DNA from: Patiria pectinifera
Taxonomy: Eukaryota > Echinodermata > Asteroidea > Valvatida > Asterinidae
DNA length: 64,000 nucleotides
Assembly: GCA_029964075.1 (NCBI GenBank)
Contig: CM057135.1
Location: 29,501,366 to 29,565,365, forward strand
Direction: 5' to 3'
This document shows positions 1 to 12,000 of the stretch, piece after piece. Below the pieces are notes generated by a model, which was not told the origin of the DNA, searched no databases, and was given only the letters and a program-made list of their open reading frames with translations. Positions within the stretch are counted from its first letter, which is position 1, and every line of letters begins with the position of its first letter. Position numbers and translations under genes: made by a program.

Positions 1-50
1 TGGCCCCCAACCCCACTACTGATTCTGCGCTGGCAGAGGCAAATCAACAG
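1..50 (+). CDS. CREBBP: CBP exon (partial), linker before the bromodomain
   Basis: From position 3 the frame reads [16 protein letters not shown] and ends at a consensus donor (CAG then gtgagc) in phase 0. The next recognised exon also begins in phase 0, so this is probably the end of a low-complexity linker exon between KIX and the bromodomain. The sequence is too short and too poorly conserved to place precisely. Confidence 0.6.
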
Positions 51-3000
51 GTGAGCATTCCAACATAGCTCTGCTAAGTTCAGGAGATTGGTACAGATAC
101 CCTACCTTCCAAACGAATCTCCTGATGATTTGCTGTTTATGAGTGGCTCAAAAGGCAAATCTCATGAAGCTCCTTAACAAAAACATTTTCTAACCACAGA
201 AAATATATGCTCAGCAGAAGCAGGTAACCAGCCAAAATTCCAGGTAATGTCTACTGCCCGTGACTGGTAATCGGAAGATTTGTGCTTAGCGCATAATTTT
301 ACTAAGCGCTGTTTTCTGCTGAACAGATATTTAAAGGTGGGTCCGGGTCTCCACACCCTAGCCACGGTTGTAAGTGGGGAAAGTTTCTTCAAATTTCTGA
401 GCAGACTTTGGTCTTGGGAGAAGCCTGTCACACCAAAGTTGCATGTTTGATTCCAAACAGGTTCAGCCAGCCACCCTTGGCAAGCAGTCACCTTCCACCG
501 AGCAGACTGCCCAGCCCTCCTCTGAGACCACCACAACTGCCGCCACGTCCCAGCATAAGCAGGAGCCAGCCCTGACCCCCAAGGGAGGCAAGCAGACCCT
601 GGCAGGGCCATCCAGCTTGGAATCGGGAGTCAAACAGGAACCCGGCGACAACGGCAACCTATTCACCTGCGGTTTCAACAGCGCGTCCGCCTCCCAGCCG
701 GATGGCATGAGCGGAGTTGGGAAAGGTAGTGGCAAGGGCTCTGGCAAGGCTGCCCTTACAGAAATGTCCCATGAGCATCCCATTCCCATGGTACCCCATG
801 GGAAACCCATGGGGTCATCAAGAACACCATGTAAGTAATTAAAATGATCACCATGGGAGATTTTATGCTCATCATGGGAAACCCATGGGAACACCATGGA
901 GATTACATGGACAACTTGGGAACACCATGGGGATTTTACGAGCTCCATGGGAACACCATGGGAACACCATGGGGATTTTATGAGCTCCATGGGAACACCA
1001 TGGGGATTTTACGGACACCATGGGAACACCATGGGGATTTTATGGACATCATGGGAACACCATGTGGAATTAATAAACACCATGGGAACACCATGCATGG
1101 GAATTTATGGACACCATGGGAACCCCATGGCGATTTTCTGGATACCATGGGAACACCATGGGGATTTTATGGACACCATGGGAACACCATTGGCATTGTA
1201 TGTCACCATGGGAACACCATGGGGATTTACTGGACACCATGGGAACATCATGGGGATTTTAGACACATGGGTACACCATGAGGATTCGGACGCCATGGGA
1301 ACACATAATGTGGGTTATATAAATTATGAACACAATGGGAACACCATGGAGATTTAAAAGGCAGCACGGGGACACTGCCGGGTTATACTGGAGAACATGC
1401 ATGTGCCATGGAAAACCATCATAGACCAATTGCACTCCCAATTAAGTTATAGGCAAACCTTTCTTTGATTTAATTACTTAATCGCCTAGCTGTAAATTTG
1501 AATTAAATTAAAAATATTTCCCTTGTGGTCATAGAGGTTATCAAGAATTCTATTTGTTAAGCTCACCGTGGGAAACTCCTGTGGATGTTCACCAATTGAA
1601 CACAATGAGATAAATACCATGGGACACCATGGGAACAGGCGCGGTTCTAGAACCAATATTTTGGGGGGGCTAGCACGGTGGATCCAGAATGTTTTCAGGG
1701 AGGCGTGCTGAAATGTTGACCGGTTATTTTTTCCAGACACATAGGCCTCCGAAAATCAATAGGTGGGGGGGGCTCATGCCATATTTTAAATGGGGAGCGC
1801 CAATAAAATCCAAAAATTATTCACACTATATTAACTATAATGCACCCTTGTCATGGCTATTTCTTCTTTAGGGGAGACCGTTCGCATGTACATCACAATC
1901 CTTCGTTTTGCTAATACAATTTTTTTTTTACGGAATTTATTTTGGGGGGGGCTAGACAAAATTTTGGGGGGGGTACAGCCCCCCCCCTGGCCCCCCCCCC
2001 CCCCGTAGAACCGCGCCTGCATGGGAACACCATGGGACCACCATGGGACCACCATGGGACATTTTTGTGAGAATCGCTTACAATAATAAATTGGGAACAC
2101 TGTGAAAATATGGTACAACTTGACAAGTGGTATGGGAGCAATAATGTGGACGTTGGTCATAGAGTGCATAAGCCACTCCTATTACGTGGAACAACCCCTA
2201 TCGGAGTTCCATGATTTGCTTTACCTATTCGGTGTATAGCACTTAACACACAGGGTTAAAATGTATTAAGGAAGTTGTTATTGAAAAAATACCATGGAGC
2301 AATACATCTTTTGAGAAATGAAAGGAAACCATACATGGGAAAAAACCCATACAAAATTTCCCATGGGAAAATTCCCATGCTACATGGTGTCCAATTCACC
2401 ATGCAATTCCCATGGGGTCCCATGGGAAAATTTCCCATAGGAATTACATGGGAGATTTCTGTAAGGGTGGTAATGGCAAGGCCGGTAACGGCAAGGCTGG
2501 TAACAGCAAGGTTTTAATAAAGCAGGAACCAGGCGAGAACCAGGACGTAGTGGTAAAGTCAGAACTGGGCCAATCGGCCAGTTCACAGGTGCGGCAGAAG
2601 CAGCCTGCCAAGACTGAGCCAACTAAAGCCCCTTGGTCAAAGAAAGGTTATATAGCCTTTACTTTATACAAGTAATTTACTTTTGAGGCTTTTGTAACAT
2701 AGCACAGTCTTTTGCATCAAGACGATCTCTTGCAACAACTCAATAAAATGTACTTTTGAAAGTTGGCTTTTCGTTTTGTCTCACGAAAACAACTCCTTTT
2801 GTGCGTCCGGGCCAATTTTCATGAGGTATAGGAGCGCAACACCGTATTTCTATGTCTTTTTTTGGTCAACCGACTTTAAATTGCAAAATATTCAAGGAGG
2901 TTTAGTTAACATAAACCCTGTTTGACATTTTTTCCCACTTGCAATAGTTTTCAAGCCGGATGAGCTTCGGCAAGCCTTGATGCCAACCCTGGAGAAGCTT

Positions 3001-6000
3001 TACCGTCAGAATCCGGAGTCCCTTCCCTTCCAGCAGCCGGTGGATCCCAAGACCTTGCAAATACCGGTTTGTGCTGATCCCTGTTTTGTTCTTTTTCCTC
3101 AGTTGTTCTGAAAAAGCTCAGCTACCCATGCCTTGAGAAGATACCTTGTGCCTGTTGTGATATTAAAAATGGAAAACTTTTAATTTGGCAATTAATATGA
3201 GTACTTTGCTCCCTTTTCCTCTTTTTTTTCTCTGATACAAACTGTGTGACTGATATGAGTTTTTGTAGTTTGTGATGACGAACAGCCTATCATTTCCACA
3301 TCTTTTTCCTGTCTGGTTAGCAGCCAGTGGTGTGAGTCTGCATGCTGGAATGGTTCTGTCACATTTTTCTTTCCATAAAATTTGGATCTTGCTTTTTGAC
3401 ACCGGGGTAGTCTTGCTCAACCAAATTCGGCAGTGCCCAAAACGCTACTGATAAAAGGGTTTTGTTCGCCATGCTTCAAAAGATAAAATGCCAGCACTTG
3501 TCTTTGTTTTTGTCAACTATCACTCAGCCTAAGAACTCCCCCGTCAACGGAACTCGAGCCAAGAAACCCAACCCCAAACCCTGTGAGGTATGTCTTTCCC
3601 CCTACAAGTTTTTTTGGGGGGGGCTGTCGCCACCACCGACACCACCAACCCCTTCCTCGGCTGGACTGGGACGCGCTGGTCTTGAGCTGCGCTCGGACGA
3701 GTTCCGTTCACGAGAAAGCTGTCAGTGTTGTAGTATTCGTCTTGCACGTTGCTAGAAGCTTGTGTGCTTGTGCTTAGCTCGGAACTAGACTCACTAACAG
3801 GGTCGTGTGTGTAATGGGAATAACTAATGGACAAGTATTGTGATGTATCAGGTTGTTTAGTACTGGTTGGCAATGAATTCCGTTAACCTCAAAACTAAAA
3901 ACAGAATAGTTTTGTGATCTGTTGCTTGTGAGTACACAAAATAAAATCTGTTGTGTAACTTATCACACATAAAAGCTATATTTGATGGACATTCAAATAT
4001 AGTATAGCATTCACAACCAATTCATCACAGTGGTCGCTATAGGTGAAAACATTGCACACACTTCCCTTCAACTAACAAGAACAAAAAAGAAACAGCCAAA
4101 AATATTCATCCATTTTGCGGTATTTTTTCTGTTGGATTTTACTCCTCCAGGACTACTTTGACATCGTGAGGCAGCCCATGGACCTGTCCACCATCAAGCA
4201 CAAGCTGGACAACGGGGTGTACCAGAACCCCTGGCAGTACGTGGACGATGTCTGGCTGATGCTGGAGAATGCCTGGCTGTACAACCGTAAGACGTCCCGC
4301 ATCTACAAGTACTGCTCCAAGCTCGCCGAGGTATTTGAGACTGAGATTGACCCTGTCATGCAGATGCTGGGGTACTGCTGTGGCCACAAGGTAGGCATCC
4401 AAGCACTCTATCTTACCCCCACCCCTAAGCCCCACCCTACTCAATGTCTTGATTTATTTTAGGGGATTAGGGAACTGTAATTCTTCCTCTGAAAACAAGT
4501 GCTAGTGTGAATGATTATGACAGCAGTATTGTTTTACCTCTTCCCTCTTTGCAGTTTGTTTTCCACCCGCAAGTGTTGTGCTGTTATGGCAAGCAGCTCT
4601 GTACCATCCCGCGTGACGCTGCGTATTGGAGCTATCAGAACAGGTAAGAATTCAAAATGCATACCTGCCAATTGTTCCGATTTAGGTGGAGCTGTTCCGA
4701 TTTCGGAGATAAAAAGTGCCCGAAAATCGGAACGTCCCGATTTTCCGAGTTGCGAGAGAAGAAATAATAAAAAAAATTTGAATTTTTTATGCCCCGGCGA
4801 AGCCGAAGGGCATACTGTTTCTGTCATGTCCTTCCGTGTGTGTGTGGGTGTGTGGGTGTGGGTGTGTGTGTGTGTGTGTATGTCACACTTTTGCTTTCAT
4901 CACGATAGCTCAAGATAGACTTGATGGATTGTCATGAAACTTGGCATTTAGTTTGATAGTGGATTCCCCAAGAAGCCTATTGAATTTGAGGGCTACATGT
5001 ACAAGGTCAAGGTCAATATGGCTAAAACAAAAGAAAATGCTTTCATCAAGATAACTCAAGATAAATTAGATGGATTGTCATGAAACTTAGCAGGTAGTTT
5101 ACTAGTGGGTTCCCAAAGCAGCCTATTGAATTTGGGGGTTACTGGTCAAAGGTCAAGGTCAATATGGCTAAAACAAAAGAAATGCTTGTCATCACGATAA
5201 CTCAAGGAAGACTTGATGGATTGTCATCAAACTTTAAAGATGGCTTGGTAGTGGAACCTTCGAGAAGCCTATTTAATTTGGGGGTTACAGGTCAAAGGTC
5301 AAGGTCAATATGGCTAAAACAAAAGAAATGCTTGTCATCACAATAACTCAAGGAAGACTTGATGGATTGTCATAAAACTTGACAGGTGGCTTGCTAGGGG
5401 TACGCCCAAGAAGCCTATTGAATTTGGGGGTTACCAGTCAAAGGTCAAGGTCAATATGGCTAAAACAAAAGAAATGCATAATGATAACGTAAACAAAAGA
5501 AATGCTTGTCATCACGATTACTCAAATTAGCATTGATGTATTGTCATGAAACTTTAAAGATGGCTTGCTAGTGGAATCCCCAAGAAGCCTATTGAATTTG
5601 GGGGTTACAGGTCAAAGGTCAAGGTCAATATGGCTAAAACAAAAGAAATGCTTGTCATCACGATAACTCAAATTAGCATTGATGTATTGTCATGAAACTT
5701 TAAAGATGGCTTGCTAGTGGAACCCTCGAGAAGCCTTTTGAATTTGGGGGTTACAGGTCAAAGGTCAAGGTCAATATGGCTAAAACAAAAGAAATGCTTG
5801 TCATCACGATAACTCAAGGAAGACATGATGGATTGTCATAAAACTTGACAGGTGGCTTGCTAGGGGTACGCCCAAGAAGCCTATTGAATTTGGGGGTTAC
5901 CAGTCAAAGGTCAAGGTCAATATGGCTAAAACAAAAGAAACACTTGTCATCACGATAACTCAATTTAGACTTGGTGTATTGTCATGAAACTTGTCAGGTA

Positions 6001-9000
6001 GCTTACAAGTGGTACATCTCTTTCTACTTCATTCTGTAGGATCTTGTTGTTTTTCACTTCACATTTAATTACACAACACTTACCCTGTGAAACCAGTTGT
6101 AATTCAGAGGGAGGGGGGTGCCACAGGTCAAGATCAGTGTTAACTAAACAAATCAATGGTTATGTAGCTGAATAGTCCCACAGCCAGATAGCTCGTATAA
6201 ATTATCATATCAAGAGGGTGGCAGTGTGTCAAGTTAAGGGACGGTTGGGGTGGAGGGGCATTTGTGTTGGAAGACACACTTTTCTTGTTTTTTTTTATGC
6301 CCCGGCGAAGCCGAAGGGCATACTGTTTCTGTCATGTCCTTCCGTGTGTGGGTGGGTGGGTGTGTGGGTGGGTTCAAGTGGGTGTCTGGGTGGGTGTGTG
6401 TGTGTATGTCACACTTTTGCTTTTATCACGATAGCTCAAGATAGACTTGATGGATTGTCATGAAACTTGGCATTTAGTTTACTAGTGGGTTCCCAAAGAA
6501 GCCTATTGAATTTGGGGGTTACTGGTCAAAGGTCAAGGTCAATATGGCTAAAACAAAAGAAATGCATTATGATAATTAAAAAGAAGTGCTTGTCATCACG
6601 ATAACTCAAATTAACATTGATGTATTGTCATGAAACTTCAAAGATGGCTTGCTAATGGAACCCCCAAGAAGCCTATTGAATTTGGGGGTTACCGGTCAAA
6701 GGTAAAGGTCAGTATGGCTAAAACAAAAGAAATGCATTATGATAACGTAAACAAAAGAAGTGCTTGTCATCACGATAACTCAAATTAGCATTGATGTATT
6801 GTCATGAAACTTCAAAGATGGCTTGCTAGTGGAACCCCCAAGAAGCCTATTGAATTTGGGGGTTACAGGTCAAAGGTCAAGGTCAATATGGCTAAAACAA
6901 AAGAAATGCTTGTCATCACGATAACTCAAGGAAGACATGATGGATTGTCATAAAACTTGACAGGTGGCTTGCTAGGGGTACGCCCAAGAAGCCTATTGAA
7001 TTTGGGGGTTACCAGTCAAAGGTCAAGGTCAATATGGCTAAAACAAAAGAAATGCATTATGATAACGTAAACAATTAAAAGAAATGCTTGGCATCACGAT
7101 AACTCAAATTAGCATTGATGTATTGTCATGAAACTTTAAAGATGGCTTGCTAGTGGAACCCCCAAGAAGCCTATTGAATTTGGGGGTTACAGGTCAAAGG
7201 TCAAGGTCAATATGGCTAAAACAAAAGAAATGCTTGTCATCACGATAACTCAAGGAAGACTTGATGGATTGTCATAAAACTTGACAGGTGGCTTGCTAGG
7301 GGTACGCCCAAGAAGCCTATTGAATTTGGGGGTTACCAGTCAAAGGTCAAGGTCAATATGGCTAAAACAAAAGAAATGCATTATGATAACATAAACAAAA
7401 GAAGTGCTTGTCATCACGATAACTCAAATTAGCATTGATGTATTGTCATGAAACTTTAAAGATGGCTTGCAAGTGGAACCCCCAAGAAGCCTATTGAATT
7501 TGGAGGTTACAGGTCAAAGGTCAAGGTCAATATGGCTAAAGCAAGAGAAATGCTTTCATCACGATAACTCCAGATAGACTTGATGGATTGTCATAAAACT
7601 TGGCAGGTAGTTTGATAGTGGATTCTCCAAGAAGCCTATTGAATTTCGGGGCTACAGGTACAAGGTCAAGGTCAATATGGCTAAAACAAAAGAAACGCTT
7701 GTCATCACGATAACTCAATTTAGACTTGGTGTATTGTCATGAAACTTGTCAGGTAGCTTACAAGTGGTACATCTCTTTCTACATCATTCTGTAGGATCTT
7801 GTTGTTTTTCACTTCACATTTAATTACACAACACCTACCCTGTGAAACCAGTTTTAATTCAGAGGGAGGGGGGTGCCACAGGTCAAGATCAGTGTTAACT
7901 AAACAAATCAATGGTTATGTAACTGAATAGTCCCACAGAACCAGATAGCTCGTATAAATTATCATATCAAGAGGGTGGCAGTGTGTCAAGTTATGGGACG
8001 GTTATGGTGGAGGGGCATTTGTGTTGGAAGACACACTTTTCTTGTTTTTGTATTGAGGGCGCTTTTGCTGCTACCTTAATGGTATAAAATCCGCCTCACT
8101 CTTATGTACGACGAAAGGGACGTAAACCAGACTCATACATCATCGAACAGGCATGCATGTCCGAATCAGGCTGCGCCTGCAGCCGTTCGCGCGCACAGGC
8201 TTGTGCGATCAGCCACAACCTAGCCGCAGCCCTGTACGTCATCTGGCTGGTGTACTGCCTCTCTTGTGTGCTTACTGAATTAAGCGCGAGCTAGGCACGG
8301 CGCGTTGGACTATCCACGCACGTTGTTTCTTCATAGTCTTCGGTGGTTTTTCGTTGATATTTTGACCATGCTGCTGAGTCGCACTTTTTTTGTCAACGTT
8401 TTTGTATGAGCATCTCAACAGCAACATGGACCAGGAGGATGATACACTGAAGGAGAAAAAGCAGCAATGGAGTCAAAAATTCCGAGAGGAATATCGTGAA
8501 AAATTTAGAAATGGCAAATGTGCATTGTAACAGGCCTATGGATGCATACCTGCAAATAAATTCCCATAGACACTAGTGCTAAATGCCCATACTTCAAAAT
8601 TATTTTAAAAATACTCAAAACTCTCACAGGTATTCAAACTGCACAGAAAAATGATGATCAATGTGTCATCTTTCATTTTCTTTTCAATTTTTGGTGGGTT
8701 GACCATTGACTTTTCGAGATATTTTCACGCAAAGAAGACGACCCCTATTTTCCCCAAAGCGGAAAAGTAGCCATCTTGAAAAACGATCCCTCCACAGCAT
8801 GGCAAAATAGCGCCACTTTCGAGCCCAATAGCATCCAAAATGCTCAGAATTGGAAGCCCCAAGTCTGGGCCAGAGGTTCATTGCCATACCTCTTCAAGCC
8901 AATTTTATGGCGCTCAGAACTCTCTAATATAGAATATTTTGAGGGTATAACTTTTATTCATGAGCTTGGCGGATCGATTTACCTGTGTGCACCCCTATGT

Positions 9001-12000
9001 ACGTGTGTGTACATGTACACCGTACAATGATGTACAAACTTTTCCAAATAAAATTGTACTTCTCACTGCTTGTACAGTGTACATGTAAAATGTATTACTG
9101 TTACTGAATATCTACATGTGATTAACTGTGAAGCATGTAAGTCAGCAGTCATTTATTCTTACATTGTAAAAAATTTTGATCAGCAAAAACCAGCTGCAAA
9201 ATTCAGAAAACTATCCACTAAATAAGATTAGTGTCTGTTGGGCCTGCTTCTGGATATCATGTAACATTTTAGGCACATGTACATGTACTTTGTATGATTG
9301 CCCCTGGACCCAACCCATTAGCGCCGCTCACCGTGTGTGATGCGTAGGCACCCTGTTCCTCTTTCTGACTTTTCAATGTTGGCAGGTATGAAAATGCTAA
9401 ATCCTTTTTATGCTCGGAAGCGAGCATGACAATAGTAGGTTTTTGTTGGGGGGGGGCGATTTGGGTCTAGTTTGAGGAGCAAATGGCAAAATGAAAAGTC
9501 GTCAGGGGAAAAAAGTTTCAATATTTAATTTCTGTGGAACACTGATTTGAGTCATGATATACAGTCAAACCTGTCTTAGCGACCCACTGTACACAAGGAA
9601 CACCTGTCCGTAACGACCATTTAAAAATCCCCCCTGACAAATCCCATTACTTAAGTCCTGTATAGAAAGACCACCTGCCCAGGGACCAGGGACCAGGGAC
9701 CAGGGACCAGGGACCAGGGACCAGGGACCGCACATTTTGCTTCTGTAGGAATGCTAAAGTCTGTACAGAATGACCGCAAGCCATGAAAAGCGACCACAAA
9801 ATGCCCACTTGTTTCTGTACAATGGTTGATTCCTTACTCAAAAGAAAAAGCAAGAGCCATGCACATAAACCACTTCAGAGGATTAGTAAATCAACCACAG
9901 GATTTCCAGGACATTTTCAAGCTTAATCTGGGTCTGTGGTCCATCAACAATGCCCCTATTGTCAGTGCAGCAGCTTGGATAGCTGAGCTCCATTCAACAA
10001 AATGCACTGGGCATGTGCATGACTTGTGACCTGTCAGTCTCATCCACTCACATACTCTTGTTATCATTAAAATAAATTAAATTAAAATTCGTTTACATGT
10101 TTTCTGAAAAACAAAAACACACAACATACTCAAGTATTTTTGTTGTCAAGTTTATTGATCAACTTTATTTTTAAATCGTGAAAAAAAGATTTAAATTTTT
10201 TTTGTGCTCTTAATCGACTTTTGCGCTTTTCAGCAAGTTTGCTAGCATGTGCAATTTTGCGCATTGTGTTTACACAACATCGCGTAGATTACATTTGCCC
10301 TGCAATGCGAGTTTGTTCCAATATTGCTTTTGAAAAAGAAAGAATATGGCTCCATATTCTTCAAGCCCGAATCCTGGAAGGAATTATTGAAGTTAGCTTT
10401 CACTTCAAATGAAAATGGAGGTATAAAAATAGCTCCATGAACAGATGTACTGCAAGACCCATTCAGCATGACTCGATCCACTCGGTCCAGTTTTCTTCAT
10501 CCAGAAAACGTTACATGCCTATCCTACTATAGTATGTTCAAGCTGACAGTCACACAGTATATTATACTGGCAATTGATCTTTGCTTACAGGCAGAAGTGA
10601 GGCACTTATTTCATACAAATATTCAGTTTTGAATTCTGCCATGTCCAGCCCCATGCACATCTGTACTGCTTCTTGTAGTGTTGTGATTCAAACTGTACTG
10701 GTTTTCAAACTTCCCACACACTCAGTGCAGTGGAGGAGCTGTGTGGGTGACCTTTCGTGAAACCTGACCCCTGCATGGTTAATACACTGTGTATATGGAA
10801 TCACGCGTGGGTCATGCACAGGTCACGCACTGCACAGGGCACACAAGGTCACACATGTGGTTGTGGGGAACAGGATACAGTGTACCCTGCAATATACATG
10901 TACAAGTATGCATGGACTTTTTGTACAAGTACTGTTCAGTACATATTGGGGCGATATTTGTTCATGCCTTTGAGCCTAGTTGTGATCAAAATAAAAAATG
11001 TTTGGTGGGATTTACACCCGTAACCTCTTGCTTGTGAGATAAGATTTCTAAATACACAGGCAGTATGCATGTTACAAATTTACTGTGTAAATAAATGTGA
11101 GCTTCATTTTCACGTTGCATAAAAATTCACTTTTCAGTTGTGTGTGTCATTATTCAGTTATGTTATGTAAAATATGTTTGTATTATTGTTACATGTACAT
11201 GTATATATCATCGTCACAAGCTTTTAAGTTCATTTGGTGTCTTATTGGTGAAGGCCGATTCAGGCTATGTCATACAAGTGCATCCAGTGCAGTGTAGGAA
11301 CATTCCACTTAATTGTAAGTACAATTGGTGCCTTTTTGGTGTAGCTGAAGTATTCTGGTGCACATTTTGTGTGGTTGCTTTATTTCTAAGTAATTTTGGT
11401 GCTTATTGGTGCAGGAGAAATCCAGACTAAGTGTATTTGGTGCACTATTGGTGCACGCTGCAAATTGACAAAGACAATTTGGTGCTGTTTTGGTGCTGTA
11501 TTAGTGTCCTTTGGTGTAGAGTTTGTATTGGTGTACTTCTGGTGCAGACCTGCAGGTACACCAAAAGTACACCATAAATGCACCAGTAACGTTGGTGTAC
11601 ACCAGAGTTGGCTAAGCATAGCCTGCACAATAGCATTTCAATATATAAACCAATCATATCATGGACTCAACAAGTCACATGATCAGTGATGGCCTTGTGC
11701 ATTCCACAGATTAACAGTCAGTGTGGGAAATTTGAAAACTGCAGTCAGTTGAATATATTGTCAGTGCAGAGTGCAGTAGGCTGCACATAGTTTTGCAAGA
11801 AATTGTAGAAAGCATGGACATTACCTTATGCCATGAATGCTTGTGGATATAATTTCATGTTCACATGCATGCACTCAACCTGTACATTGTTGTACATGAC
11901 AAAATACACTGGATGACTGGCTGAAAGTCTTTGGAATTGACAACTTAAAAGCAAAAGTTGAACCAAGCAATATGGAGCCTCCATACACATGTATGCAACA

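Noticed and set aside
844-1357. Long open frames on both strands across the CCATGG array
   Set aside because: They exist only because the repeat unit lacks stops in several frames; the translation is a simple repeat without a known domain. Only the short exon edges next to CBP coding sequence are kept.
8545-9395. A TIR element bounded by atacctgc and gcaggtat
   Set aside because: The matching ends are only about 8-10 bp and no target duplication was seen.
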